A stretch of DNA of 64,000 nt, from NCBI GenBank assembly GCA_023242925.1, contig CP096134.1, positions 3,925,501-3,989,500 of the forward strand, in the 5' to 3' direction. The translations under genes and the position numbers were made by a program. The stretch comes from Hyphomonadaceae bacterium JAD_PAG50586_4. GTDB lineage: Bacteria; Pseudomonadota; Alphaproteobacteria; Caulobacterales; Aquidulcibacteraceae. The notes below the pieces were generated by a model. The model was not told the origin of the DNA. It did no database searches and was given only the letters and a program-made list of their open reading frames with translations. Positions 53,538 through 64,000 of the stretch are shown here, piece after piece. Every line of letters starts with the position of its first letter. Position 1 is the first letter of the stretch.

Positions 53538-55300
53538 ATGCGTTTTTTCCTGTCCTTCCAGCCGCCCTCGCCGCGGCGATCGGCTTCGCCGCCGACGCGC
53601 CCTCCGCATGGGCCGACTCGCCCGTCATCATGGAAGGCGCGGACGAGGAAACGCGCGAAGCGATCCTCGATCTGCTGCCAGATCGCGAAACGCCGACGAG
53701 CTTGTTTGAAGCCGAACGCATTGCCGAAGAAGCAGCCTCGCGCGCGCTCGCATGGTTGCGTTCCGAAGGCTATTACGCGGCGACAGTGACGCCTGAAGCG
53801 ACGGAAGAGCCGGTGGCTGCGCGCTTAGTGATCGCGCCCGGCCCACGCTTTCGCTTCGAGGCGCCGCAAATCACGTTCGCGGGTTCGCCGCCAGATGCGC
53901 CGAGCGCGGAGGCCGCGCGCAACGCGCTTGATCCTGTGCGCGCTGGCGGCGCAGCACGCGCTGAAGCTGTGCTGCTCGCGGAAAGCAGCGCGCTCGCGGC
54001 GCTGCAAAACGCGGGCTATGCCGATGCGAGCGCTGGCGAACGGCGTGTGGTGGTCGATCATGCAACGTCGCGCGTCACCACGAACTTTCGCTTTACCACA
54101 GGCAGTGTGGCGCGCCTCGGCGCCGTGCGCGCGGAGCCGGCGGATGTTTTCCGCCCGGGATTTATGTCCGATCTCCAGAATTGGGACGACGGCGAAGCGT
54201 ACACACCGGAAGCGCTGCAGCGCTTGCGGCGCGATCTGAGCACAACCGGCGCCGTGTCACGGGTAACAACACGTCTCGACGCGCCCAATGCAGATGGCGT
54301 GCGCGACGTCATCGTCGAATTGGAGCCCGCGAAACGCAACGCCTATGAACTGGGTGTCGGCTATTCGACAACCGAGGGCCTCGGCGTGCAGGCGGCTTGG
54401 ACGCGGCGCAATTTCACCGGCCGCGCCGATGGGCTCAGCATCGAAGGCACGCTCGCTGAACTGAACCAGGGCGTCACCGTGGAGCTCGCGCGCCCGCATG
54501 CAGCGGGCCTTGGCCACACCGTGACGTTTGGCGCAAATGTCGAGCGCGAAGCATTAGACGCATACACGCGCCAAGGCGTGGCGCTTTACGGCTCCGTGGA
54601 CGCATCGACGCGCTTGCGGCTAGGCCTAAGCTACGGCGTCCAACTGGCCGCTGACCAGTACGACGATCTGCAAGGCAGCATTCGCGACGCCGTCGTACTC
54701 TCCGGCTTTGCCAATGTGCGCAATGACTCCACCGGGTACACACTCGACCCGCACGACGGTTCGCTGGTTGAAGCGCGCATTGAGCCATCCGTTTCGACCG
54801 GCGACGAAACGCTCGGCTTCTTGCGCGGCACAGCGGAAGGCCGCGTCTACGAATCATTCGGACGCGAGGATGGCATCACGTTAGCGGCGCGCATCAAGGC
54901 GGGCTGGCTCGAAGCAGTGTCGGGCGATGTGAACGATGTGCCGCCAGACCGTCGCTTCTATGCGGGCGGCGGCGGCTCCGTGCGCGGCTACGAATACAAT
55001 TCAATCTACCCCGCCGAACGCGATCTGCTGGGCTTGACGCCAGGCGGCCAAGGTTTGCTCGAAGGTTCTGTTGAGGTGCGCTGGCGCTTGACCGAACGTT
55101 GGGGCGTCGCAGCGTTCGTGGATGGTGGCGCCGCGTTTGACGAATGGGATGACGCAACGGATCTGAGCTACGGCGCGGGCTTTGGCGTGCGTTACGATTT
55201 GGGCTTTGCGCCGCTGCGCGCCGACATCGCCTTCCCGCTCGACGACGGTGAATCCAGCGCGGATTTCGCGCTCTATATCAGCCTCGGGCAGGCGTTCTGA
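53538..55300 (+). CDS. tamA: TamA-like Omp85 outer-membrane protein (signal peptide frameshifted)
   Basis: Omp85-family outer-membrane subunit of the translocation and assembly module, about 587 residues. The intact frame from 53630 holds POTRA domains (EETREAILDLLPDRETPTSL, GYYAATVTPE, ALQNAGYADA, LDAPNADGVRDVIVELEPAK) and the barrel (TEGLGVQAAWTRRNFTGRAD, GGGSVRGYEYNSIYP with the conserved VRGY loop). The signal peptide is in another frame: ATG 53538 reads MRFF, and adding one T to the run of six T at 53543-53548 gives PVLPAALAAAIGFAADAPSA to WADSPV. Its stop overlaps the tamB ATG by one base, so the two are co-expressed. Confidence 0.85.
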
Positions 55301-58300
55301 TGACCGACACGCCCGAAGCACCGCCCGAAACGCCAAAACGACGACGCAGACGTTGGTGGGCGTACGCGGCCGGCGGCGTGTTTGTGGGCGCTGGCGTCGT
55401 GGCGGCGATCGGTCCGGGCGCGGGCTGGATGGTGGAGCACCTCGCTGACGGCCAACGCGTGTGGCGGCTCGGACGCATCGAGATCAGCGGCGTCAGTGGC
55501 GGATGGCTGGGCGATCTGCGCGCCGCGCACATCACGATCGCTGACGAAGACGGCGTCTGGATCGAGGCGCGCGACGTAGATCTCCAATGGCGACCACAAG
55601 ATATCGCTTTCGGTGCGGTACGGCTTGATGCGGCGCGCGCGTCGAGCATCACAATATTCCGTCAACCCGCCCTGCTCGAGCAACGCCCATCAAGCGGCGT
55701 CAGCTTCGACGTACGCATCGGCGACCTCGACATCGACACGCTCAACATCGAGGAAGCTGTGCTTGGCCAGGCGGCCACATTCACGGTCGCCTTCTCGCTC
55801 GATTATCGCGACCAATCTCTCGACGGCCTCGAACTCGACCTGCGGCGCACAGATTCCGACGTCGACCACATCACAGCAATCTATCACCCCGACCTCAACT
55901 ACGCGCTGAATGTTGATGCACGCGGCGCACCTGGTGGCATCTTCGCACGCGCGCTCGGCGTACCAGACCAAAGCATTCGCGCCACGGCTCTCGGTGATGG
56001 CGACGCGCAAACCGGCGAGGCGACATTCGCGGCGCACATCGGCGAAACGCAATTGCTGGCTGGCACGGCACGCTGGACACCCGCGCAATGGTCGACCGAA
56101 GCGCAAGCGCGGCTCGACACCCTCCCAAGTCTCGAGACGATCGCCGAACGGATCGGCGCGAACGTCTCGCTGCAAGCCTCCGGCGCACGTCTCGGCGAAT
56201 TCACGGCGCATGCGGAAACGAACTACCTCGCCCTCGATCTTCAGGGTGTGCTCGACGCTGAACGCCAATTGGTCGGACCGGCGCAATTTGTTCTGGCCAG
56301 CGCGCAACTTTCTAATGTCGCGCGCGAATCGCCGTTTGAATTGGGCGCGGCGCGGTTAGAGGGCGAACTTCGTCGGGCGCGTGGGACAACAGCAATCCAG
56401 GGTACGCTTGCTGCCGACGGCCTGGAGGCGTTCGGCCAGCGCACGGCATTGCGCGGACCCATCAGCGCCTCGCTTTCGCCGGAGCGCTTTCATCTCGAAG
56501 GCGATTTGCGCGCGCCGGCACGCACGGCGCCGATCTTCACACGCGCGCGGCTGCGCACAGAGATGTCGTTTGATCGTCGACGTGGCCGCTACGAGTTGAG
56601 CCGCGCCGATCTCACCAGCGATGCGCTCGATTTGCACGCTCAAGGCTGGGCCAACCAGGGCGACGGCGAATTCGCGGGGGAATGGCGCGTCAACACAATG
56701 ACAGCGTTCTCGCGTGAGATGTTGGGACAGATCGGGGGCGCTGGCGTGCATTCGCCGAGGACGTCAACAACGCGCACGGCTGGACTGTCACCGTTCAGGG
56801 CGCAGGCCAGAACGTCGGCGGCTCGCCGGGCATCGTATCGCAATTCTTGGGCTCGTCGCCACGACTCGACGCGCGCTTGCGCAGCGAGAATGGCGGCATC
56901 ACTGTCTCGCACGCACGTGTAGACGGAGCGAAGTTGAGGGCGGGCGCGACGGGGCGCATCGTCGAGGGCCAAGCAAACCTCGCACTTGAGGCAAGCGCAC
57001 GCGGGCCGCTTGATCTGGGCGGCGCACAAATCGCCGGCGTGATTGACGCCACAGGCCGCCTCACCGGACGGATCGCGCAACCGACGCTCACGGCCAATGC
57101 GAGTATGTCGAGCTTCAGCGCCGGGGGCGTCGTCGTCGAGCAACCCACACTCGCTCTGACCTTGGCGCCTGGCGTGAATGGCTATGCTGGTCACGCTGAG
57201 GTGAATGCTACGACGTTAGGTCAGCCCTTGAGCGCCACTTCCAACGTCGCGATCGTACGCGGCGCGATCGCGCTGGATGATCTCGACGCCCAAATCGCCT
57301 CGATGCAGGCGCAAGGCTCAGCCATGTTCGGGGCCGAAGGCGTTAGCGCCGAGCTTGCGGTGAACGGTCTGATTGACGGGCTCGTGCCGGGCGTCGCCGG
57401 GCGCATGCTGGGCGATCTGTCGCTCACGCCGGAGACGCTGATCCTCGACGCTCAGATCGCGGATGCGCGCATGGGTGAGCTTCGGGTGCGCGCCGCAAAC
57501 TTTCGCGCCGAAGGGCCATTCAACGCAATCGCGGCGCGCTTCGATATGCGCGGGCGCTTGCGTCAGGCGCCGCTCGCGTTCGCGGGCACTGCGGCGCTTG
57601 ATCTTGATGGCGCCAGCACATTACGCGTCGAAGGGCGCGGCACATTGGCGGACGCGGAAATCTTCACACGCGCGCCAATCCAAGCCGCCTGGCACGGCGG
57701 GCGCATGGACGCATCGTTGAATGTCGCCATCGGCGACGGCGTTGTGTCGGCGCAATGGGAGGAGCGTGGCCGCGCCCTCTCCGGCACTGCGCAGATCGAG
57801 GATGCGCCGCTGATGCCGCTGGCGCAGATTTGGGGCGAACGCGCAGAGGGGCGGATTGATGGACGCATCACGCTCGCGAACCAAGGCGGCGGGCTCAGCG
57901 GCAATGCCGATGTAACGCTTGACGATGCGCGCTTCGCAGGCCGCCAGCGCGGGCGGCTCGACATGCATATCGTCGCCGATCTCGGCCCTAGCCGATTGCA
58001 GGCCACGGTCGATGCGAGTTCAACGGAAGGTCTTGTCGCGCGCTTTGTGGCGGATGCGCCGGTCGAGACCAGCGCCGCGCCGATCCGCATTGCACTCGCG
58101 CGGGAGCGGCGCGGGCGAGCGCAATGGTCCGTGCGCGGGCCGGCGGATAGTTTGTGGGCGGCGGCGCGCCTGCCCGACCAATCTTTGCAGGGTCGACTCG
58201 ACGGCGAAGGTGAAATCGAGTTCGGCGCGGGCCATTTGTCCGGCGACGGCCACATCGAAATCATCGACGGGCGATTCGAGGATAAGCTTTCAGGCATCAC

Positions 58301-59384
58301 ACTGGTCGATCTCGACGCGCGCGTGGCGCTGGATAATCGCGGCGTGACGATCGAGAATTTCACCGCATCCGGGCCGCGCGGCGGACGGCTCACGGCGACA
58401 GGCGGGAGCGCCAATGAGCGCGAGGGGCGCATCGCCGTCAACGTGCAAGATTTGCGCGTCGCCGATCGGCCGGATGCGCGGGCCGTGGCCAGCGGCGAAT
58501 TGGAACTGGTGTGGGAAGGATTGCACTCCACACTCACTGGCGCGCTCAATATCAGCTCCGCCAACATAGACATCGCCTCGAACCCAGAATCGGGCATTGC
58601 GACGATCGATGTCGTCGAGATCAATCGGCCGGGCGAGGAAGATTACGGCGAGATCGAAACCACGCCGCGCAGGAATGGCGCGACAACACTTGACGTACGC
58701 GTTACGGCGCCGGGACGTGTGTTCACGCGTGGACGCGGCGTCGATGCGGAATGGGCGCTGGACCTGCGGCTCACCGGCACATCGCGCAATCCGCAAGTGT
58801 ACGGCGAAGCGCGCGCAGTGCGCGGCACGCTCGCCCTCTCCGGCCAGCCGTTCGAAATCGACGACAATTCACGCATCAGCTTTAGTGGCGACCCACTGGA
58901 CGCCGAGATCAATTTGCGCGCGACGCGCGATACCGCCGACCTCACCGCTTACGTGCACCTCACCGGCACAGCACGCGACCCGGAAGTGTCATTCACCAGC
59001 GACCCTGGCTTGCCGGAAGACGAAATCTTGCCCCAAGTGCTGTTCGGCCGTTCGGTTGAAGACCTTTCAGCGCTGGAAGCAGCGCAGCTCGCGGCGAGCT
59101 TGGCGGCGCTTTCTGGCAACGCCTCGCTCGATCTGGTCGACGCCGCGCGCGCCGCGGCGGGGCTGGACCGCTTCAATGTGCGCCAAGATGAAGACGGCGG
59201 CTTCCTTGTCGCCGGCGGGGTTTACCTTACGCGTGACGTTTACGTCGAAGTGGCGCGTACCGGGCTTGGCGAAGCGCAATCCACCGTCGAATGGACGATC
59301 CGCCCACGCCTTGTGCTGATCACCAGCTTCCTCAGCAGCGGCGACCAGCGTGTTTCGCTGCGTTGGCGGCGCGAAACCGATTGA
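55300..59384 (+). pseudogene. tamB: TamB (translocation/assembly module inner-membrane subunit), one frameshift
   Basis: Large (about 1,360 residues when repaired) protein spanning the periplasm. The first frame starts with a cytoplasmic tail and helix WAYAAGGVFVGAGVVAAIGP, then beta-rich repeats. The frame breaks at a run of five G (56734-56738); the other frame goes on with AFAEDVNNAHGWTVTVQGAG and continues to the DUF490 C-terminal domain (LRLTGTSRNPQVYGEARAVR, GTARDPEVSFTSDPGLPEDE, LPQVLFGRSVEDLSALEAAQ). TamB-like proteins move phospholipids and help insert outer-membrane proteins with TamA. In so conserved a gene a sequence error is most likely. Confidence 0.85.
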
Positions 59385-59416
59385 GGCAAGGCCCCCGCGC
59401 GGTCATATAGAGCACC

Positions 59417-60469
59417 ATGAAATTCTTGGATCAGACCAAAATCTACGTGCGCTCTGGCAACGGCGGCGGCGGCGCGGTCTCGTTCCGGCGCGAAAAATTC
59501 ATCGAGTACGGCGGCCCGGACGGCGGCGACGGCGGCCGGGGCGGCGATGTCTGGATTGAAAGCGCGGACGGTCTGAACACCCTGATCGACTATCGCTACC
59601 AGCAGCACTTCAAAGGCGCCACCGGCGGTCACGGCATGGGAAAGAGCCGCCACGGCGCTGACGGCGCGTCGATCACGCTGAAGGTCCCGACCGGTACGCA
59701 GGTGCTCGAAGAAGACAAAGAGACGGTGATTGCCGATCTCGACAAACCGGGCATGCGCATCCTGATCGCCAAGGGCGGCAATGGCGGGTTCGGCAACGAA
59801 TACTTCAAATCGTCCGTCAATCGCGCGCCCTATCATGCCAATCCGGGCCAAGAGGGCGAAGAACGCACATTGTGGCTGCGGCTAAAACTGATCGCGGACG
59901 CAGGCCTTGTGGGGCTGCCGAATGCCGGCAAGTCGACATTTCTGCGCGCCGTGAGTTCTGCGACGCCGAAGGTGGCGGATTATCCGTTCACGACATTGCA
60001 CCCGCATTTAGGTGTGGTGACCGTGAGCGATAGCGAGCGCTTCATCATGGCTGACTTGCCCGGTCTGATCGAAGGCGCCGCGGAAGGCACAGGTCTCGGC
60101 ACACGCTTCCTGGGCCACGTCGAGCGCTGCGTGGCGCTGGTGCATCTGATCGACGCAACCGCTGAGAGCGCGACGGAATCGTACCGAACCGTGCGCCATG
60201 AAATCGAAGCCTATGGCGAGGGCCTCGCCGACAAGCCTGAGATCATCGCGCTCAACAAGATAGATGCGCTGACGCCGGCGGAGGCCAACCGCAAGCGCGC
60301 GGCGTTGTCGCGTGCGATCGGCAAAGAGGTTCGCTTGGTATCGGGCGTCGCTGGCATGGGCGTACGCGAGTTGGTGAACGACATCGCCGGGATGCTGCGC
60401 GCGCGCCGCGCCGACGAAATCCAAGAAGAGGAAGCGCAACGCCATTCGGCTGGCGAGTGGACTCCGTGA
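59417..60469 (+). CDS. obgE: GTPase ObgE/CgtA
   Basis: 350 residues. The glycine-rich Obg fold fills residues ~1-158 (FLDQTKIYVRSGNGGGGAVS, FRREKF, GGPDGGDGGRGGDVW), followed by the G domain: GLPNAGKST (G1), DLPGLIEGA (G3), ALNKID (G4) and a late switch region. It aids 50S assembly and ties growth to nutrient state and, in Caulobacter, cell-cycle progression. GTG 60466 of proB overlaps its stop. Confidence 0.95.
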   Translation: MKFLDQTKIYVRSGNGGGGAVSFRREKFIEYGGPDGGDGGRGGDVWIESADGLNTLIDYRYQQHFKGATGGHGMGKSRHGADGASITLKVPTGTQVLEEDKETVIADLDKPGMRILIAKGGNGGFGNEYFKSSVNRAPYHANPGQEGEERTLWLRLKLIADAGLVGLPNAGKSTFLRAVSSATPKVADYPFTTLHPHLGVVTVSDSERFIMADLPGLIEGAAEGTGLGTRFLGHVERCVALVHLIDATAESATESYRTVRHEIEAYGEGLADKPEIIALNKIDALTPAEANRKRAALSRAIGKEVRLVSGVAGMGVRELVNDIAGMLRARRADEIQEEEAQRHSAGEWTP

Positions 60470-61584
60470 GCACACCGCTCACCAACGCAAAGCGCATTGT
60501 CATCAAGATTGGGTCTGCGCTCTTGGTCGATGGCGCGACAGGGCAGCCGGCGCGGGCATGGCTCGCGGCGCTTGCGGATGATGTCGCCGAAGCGCGCAAG
60601 AACGGTCAGAGTGTACTGATCGTGTCCTCTGGGGCGATTGCACTAGGGCGGTGCGTGCTGGGTCTGAGCAAGAGTGCGCGGCTCGAAGAGAAACAGGCGG
60701 CGGCCGCGGCCGGCCAAGCCCGCTTGATGGGCGCTTATGAAGAAGCGTTTGCACGCCACAATATTCCCGTCGCGCAAGCCTTGCTCACGCCGGACGATAC
60801 TGAACGGCGGCGGCGTTGGCTGAACGCGCGGGCGACGTTGGAGACGTTACTTGACCTGGGCGCAATACCCATCGTCAACGAAAACGACACGGTGGCCACG
60901 GCTGAAATCCGCTACGGCGACAACGACCGCCTCGCGGCGCGCGCCGCGCAGATGGTGTCCGCAGATGCGTTGTTGTTGCTCTCGGACATCGACGGATTGT
61001 ACGAACGCGACCCGCGCAGCGATCCGAGTGCGCAATTCGTACCTGAAGTGCGCGAGATCACCTCTGCGATCGAAGCGATGGCGGGCGGTGTGAATGAGGC
61101 GGCGGGTGTCGGCTCGGGCGGCATGCGCACCAAGATCGAAGCGGCGAAGATCGCGACGGCTGCAGGTTGCGCTGTGGCGATCACCAAGGGCGCGGAATTC
61201 AACCCACTGTCGCGACTGAAGGCTGGCGCACGTGCGACGTGGTTTCTGCCCCATGCGACGCCACGCGCCGCGTACAAAGCGTGGATCGCGGGTCGGCTCG
61301 ATCCGAAGGGATCCCTGACCGTGGATGCGGGCGCTGTAAAGGCACTGCGCACGGGCAAAAGCTTGCTGCCGGCAGGCGTAACGGAGGTGCGCGGCGCGTT
61401 CGAAAAAGGGGACGCCGTACGCATTCTCGGGCCCGACGGCGTAGAGCTTGGACGCGGGCTTGCGCGTTACGACGCGAGCGACGCGGCGCAAATCAAAGGG
61501 CTGAAAAGCACGGCGATCGTGGAGACGCTAGGCTACGAGGCTGGCGCGGCCCTGGTTCATGCCGACGATCTGGTCGTAAGATGA
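60466..61584 (+). CDS. proB: Glutamate 5-kinase
   Basis: 372 residues: amino acid kinase domain (IVIKIGSALLVDGATGQPAR, IVSSGAIALGRCVLGLSKSA, VNENDTVATAEIRYGDNDRL, LLSDIDGLYERDPRSDPSAQ) plus a C-terminal PUA domain (KSLLPAGVTEVRGAFEKGDA). Phosphorylates glutamate in the first step of proline synthesis. GTG 60466 overlaps the obgE stop (GTGA); GTG 60457 is possible. Stop overlaps the proA start (ATGA). Confidence 0.95.
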   Translation: MSTPLTNAKRIVIKIGSALLVDGATGQPARAWLAALADDVAEARKNGQSVLIVSSGAIALGRCVLGLSKSARLEEKQAAAAAGQARLMGAYEEAFARHNIPVAQALLTPDDTERRRRWLNARATLETLLDLGAIPIVNENDTVATAEIRYGDNDRLAARAAQMVSADALLLLSDIDGLYERDPRSDPSAQFVPEVREITSAIEAMAGGVNEAAGVGSGGMRTKIEAAKIATAAGCAVAITKGAEFNPLSRLKAGARATWFLPHATPRAAYKAWIAGRLDPKGSLTVDAGAVKALRTGKSLLPAGVTEVRGAFEKGDAVRILGPDGVELGRGLARYDASDAAQIKGLKSTAIVETLGYEAGAALVHADDLVVR

Positions 61585-62849
61585 GCGACATGAGCGCCCT
61601 CGAAGCCCAAATGCTTGAGCTCGGCCAACGCGCCCGCGCGGCTGGCCGCGCTGTGCACGGCGCCGATGGCGCGACGCGCACGGCGGCGCTCGAAGCGATG
61701 GCGCGGCGTTTGCGCGACGCCGTGCCGGACATTCTACGCGCCAACGCCGAAGACCTGGCGCGCGGACGCGCCAGTGGCTTGGCCGAGAACTTCATCGACC
61801 GGCTCGCCTTGGATGAAGCGCGACTCGAAGGCGTAGCCAAAGGCGTCGATGTCGTGGCTGCATTGCCCGACCCTGTTGGCGCGACGCTTTCGGAATGGAC
61901 GCGACCGAACGGTTTGCACATCTCGCGCGTGCGCACGCCGATTGGCGTGATCGGTATGATCTTCGAAAGCCGGCCCAATGTGGCGGCGGATGCGGCGGCT
62001 TTGGCGCTGCGTGCTGGCAATACGATCATTCTGCGCGGCGGCTCGGATAGCGCGACTTCGGTGGCGGCGATTGGTGAAGCATTGCGCGGCGCGTTGCGTG
62101 AGGTGGGCTTGCCAGAAGACGCGGTGCAGATCGTGCCAAGCGCGGATCGCGCGGCTGTCGGCATGATGCTGGCCGGCTTGGGCGGTGCGATTGATGTGAT
62201 CGTACCGCGTGGCGGCAAATCTTTGGTGGCGCGCGTGCAGAGCGAGGCGCGCGTGCCAGTGTTCGCGCACCTCGAAGGCATTTGCCACACCTACGTGCAC
62301 GCCGCGGCGAAACCCCACGATGCGATTGCCCTGGTCGTGAACGCAAAGATGCGACGCGTTTCGGTGTGCGGATCAACCGAAACGCTTTTGATCGATCGCG
62401 AAATCGCACCGGCGCTATTGCCCAAGATCGCGGCTGCGCTGGTGGAGCGTGGTTGCGAATTGCGCGGCGACGATGAGGCGCGCGCGATCGTTGAGATGAC
62501 CGCGGCAAGTGAGGAAGATTGGAGCATGGAATATCTGGCGCCAATTCTTTCGGTGCGCGTTGTCGGCGGCGTCGATGAAGCCATAGCGCACATCGCTAAT
62601 TACGGCTCCCAACACACCGAATGCATCATCACCGAAGATCAGATGGTCGCGGACACATTCTTACGTGAGGTCGACAGCGCGATTGTGCTGCACAATGCAT
62701 CGACGCAATTCGCTGACGGCGGGGAATTTGGCTTTGGCGGCGAGATCGGCATTGCGACGGGCCGCATGCATGCACGCGGGCCGGTGGGCGCCGAGCAATT
62801 GACGACCTTCAAATACGTCGTGCGCGGCACGGGGCAGATTCGGCCGTGA
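61581..62849 (+). CDS. proA: Glutamate-5-semialdehyde dehydrogenase (gamma-glutamyl phosphate reductase)
   Basis: 422 residues. AKMRRVSVCGSTETLLID carries the active-site Cys; ESRPNVAADAAALALRAGNT, ILRGGSDSATS and FGFGGEIGIATGRMHARGPV are standard ProA segments. Reduces glutamyl-5-phosphate to the semialdehyde that cyclises toward proline. Coupled to proB by a four-base overlap and to nadD by another. Confidence 0.96.
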   Translation: MSDMSALEAQMLELGQRARAAGRAVHGADGATRTAALEAMARRLRDAVPDILRANAEDLARGRASGLAENFIDRLALDEARLEGVAKGVDVVAALPDPVGATLSEWTRPNGLHISRVRTPIGVIGMIFESRPNVAADAAALALRAGNTIILRGGSDSATSVAAIGEALRGALREVGLPEDAVQIVPSADRAAVGMMLAGLGGAIDVIVPRGGKSLVARVQSEARVPVFAHLEGICHTYVHAAAKPHDAIALVVNAKMRRVSVCGSTETLLIDREIAPALLPKIAAALVERGCELRGDDEARAIVEMTAASEEDWSMEYLAPILSVRVVGGVDEAIAHIANYGSQHTECIITEDQMVADTFLREVDSAIVLHNASTQFADGGEFGFGGEIGIATGRMHARGPVGAEQLTTFKYVVRGTGQIRP

Positions 62850-63397
62850 GGCATGGCCTCCCTATCGCCTATCCCGGCATGAAGATCGGACTCTTCGGCG
62901 GCAGCTTTGATCCTGCGCACGACGGCCACGCGCATGTGGCGGAAACGGCGCTGCGGCGCTTAGGACTCGATCGTGTCTGGTGGCTGGTGTCGCCGCAAAA
63001 TCCGCTGAAGCCGAAATCGAGCCCAATCGAGCAACGCCTCGCTTCGGCGCGCGAGCTGGCGCATGGCGGCCAAATGGTCGTCACCGATCTCGAGAGCCGG
63101 CTCGGCTGCGCGTTTACCTACCAGACGCTCCGGCATCTGAAGCGGCTCTATCCCGGCGTGCGATTTACGCTCGTGATGGGGGCGGACAATCTGGCCAACT
63201 TCCGTAAATGGCGAAATTGGCGCGAGGTCGCCCGCGCTGTGCCGATCGCCATTGTCTCCCGCCCCGGCGCCGGCCCCCGGCTGCGCATGTCCGCGCCCAG
63301 GGGCTGGAGTTACTTGAACGCGCGGCACAATTTCCAATCTTCCACAGCACTGCGGACCGCCCGCCGCCGGCCGGTGGCGAAGCCGGACCGGAAGTGA
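62846..63397 (+). CDS. nadD: Nicotinate-nucleotide adenylyltransferase
   Basis: 183 residues. MKIGLFGGSFDPAHDGHAHV has the (T/H)xGH nucleotidyltransferase motif; MGADNLANFRKWRNWREVA and the C-terminal SSTALRTA (the ISSTxIR equivalent) complete the active site. Adenylates nicotinate mononucleotide to deamido-NAD. The GTG start at 62846 overlaps the proA stop; ATG 62879 would give a shorter but still complete enzyme. The segment before SSTALR is a little unusual but remains in frame. Confidence 0.92.
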   Translation: MRHGLPIAYPGMKIGLFGGSFDPAHDGHAHVAETALRRLGLDRVWWLVSPQNPLKPKSSPIEQRLASARELAHGGQMVVTDLESRLGCAFTYQTLRHLKRLYPGVRFTLVMGADNLANFRKWRNWREVARAVPIAIVSRPGAGPRLRMSAPRGWSYLNARHNFQSSTALRTARRRPVAKPDRK

Positions 63398-63446
63398 TAC
63401 CGTCCCTTTCCTGGGAAAAGAAGGAACCCAAATTCTGTCGCCTGAA

Positions 63447-63857
63447 ATGAAACGCGAAGCCGCCGCGCCCGAAGCTGGCAAGCCGCGCGATCCGAACCGG
63501 CCTGCGCCGGGCATCGACGTCGAAGCCGCCACGCAAGTCGTGCTCACCTCGCTTGAGGACGACAAGGCGGAGGAAATCGTCTCGATCGATATTCGCGGCA
63601 AATCTTCATTCGCTGACATGCTTGTCGTCGCCTCTGGCCGCTCTGCGCGTCACGTGGGCGCGTTGGCTGATCACGTGATGCGCAAGCTGAAAGAAGCGGG
63701 CGTGAAAGACGTGCGCGTCGAAGGCATGCCACAGGCTGACTGGGTTCTGGTCGATGCAGGCGACGTGGTGGTGCACCTGTTCCGCCCGGAAGTGCGCTCC
63801 TTCTACAACATCGAGAAGATCTGGTCCGGCAACCACACGACGGCTCTGCCGAGCTAA
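63447..63857 (+). CDS. rsfS: Ribosome silencing factor RsfS
   Basis: 136 residues of the RsfS/Iojap family. DDKAEEIVSIDIRGKSSFAD, MLVVASGRSARHVGALADHV and DWVLVDAGDVVVHLFRPEVR are diagnostic. Binds ribosomal protein L14 and stops subunit joining when nutrients are low. ATG 63447; three bases separate its stop from rlmH. Confidence 0.94.
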   Translation: MKREAAAPEAGKPRDPNRPAPGIDVEAATQVVLTSLEDDKAEEIVSIDIRGKSSFADMLVVASGRSARHVGALADHVMRKLKEAGVKDVRVEGMPQADWVLVDAGDVVVHLFRPEVRSFYNIEKIWSGNHTTALPS

Positions 63858-63860
63858 AAC

Positions 63861-64000
63861 ATGCGCGTGATCATCGCCGCGGTCGGCCGGCTCCGCGATG
63901 GCCCGGAAGCGGCGATGACGGCGGATTATGTCGCACGCGCCAATGCAGCCGCGCGCTCGCTTGGCTTCAAGAGTTTCGAGCTCATCGAAGTGGAAGGTAA
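63861..64000 (+). CDS. rlmH: 23S rRNA (pseudouridine-1915-N3)-methyltransferase RlmH, 3' end outside window
   Basis: The first 46 codons of a SPOUT methyltransferase: MRVIIAAVGRLRDGPEAAM, then YVARANAAARSLGFKSFELI matches RlmH. Frame is open to the window end. Methylates the pseudouridine in helix 69 of 23S rRNA. The order obgE-proB-proA-nadD-rsfS-rlmH is a common alphaproteobacterial arrangement. Confidence 0.9.
   Translation, partial: MRVIIAAVGRLRDGPEAAMTADYVARANAAARSLGFKSFELIEVEG

Noticed and set aside
1..64000. CRISPR arrays, insertion sequences, prophage genes
   Set aside because: No regular direct repeats, transposase or phage structural motifs were noticed on either strand.

Overview
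The window is GC-rich chromosomal DNA of an alphaproteobacterium, most likely Caulobacterales or a close relative. The pointers are a Usg-family protein, a lipoprotein of the Caulobacter CC0125/CC1285 type, an SDHAF4-like protein, many TonB-dependent receptors, and the gene order obgE-proB-proA-nadD-rsfS-rlmH. No prophage, insertion sequence or CRISPR array was seen.

Layout. 1-1.1 kb: end of a GABA-type aminotransferase. 2-10.5 kb: a phosphorus-scavenging group (two PhoD-like phosphatases, a TonB receptor, a PstS-like protein) with two related zinc-ribbon ORFs around the pstS side. 10.5-13.2 kb: gene-poor DNA with decayed or frameshifted small genes. 13.2-40.1 kb: one large catabolic island (below). 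40-49.9 kb: mixed small genes, a tRNA-Arg(CCG) and argG. 50-64 kb: housekeeping genes (kup, htpX, tamA-tamB, obgE, proBA, nadD, rsfS, start of rlmH).

The island is the main finding. It holds an M81 (microcystinase C-like) metallopeptidase, a P450, a P1/DmpA peptidase, an arginase-family ureohydrolase, an acyl-CoA ligase with a crotonase, an M55 D-aminopeptidase, a TRAP transporter, two TonB receptors, a serine beta-lactamase-fold hydrolase, an enolase-superfamily dipeptide epimerase with a DUF1611/DgcN-like protein, a biotin-dependent acyl-CoA carboxylase, a CocE/S15-like hydrolase, an MFS transporter, a MaoC hydratase and a TetR regulator. Each of its six promoter-bearing gaps (five divergent, one between same-strand genes) carries one copy of a near-palindrome close to TGAGGTTAACCTCA, and one copy overlaps the tetR start. 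I infer a single TetR-controlled regulon for import and breakdown of peptides that contain D-residues and probably a branched acyl or beta-amino acid part; no such regulon is known to me.

Caveat: at least a dozen genes, conserved ones included, are broken by single frameshifts, mostly in homopolymers or CG repeats. This looks more like uncorrected sequencing error than biology. Such genes are listed over their full reconstructed span.
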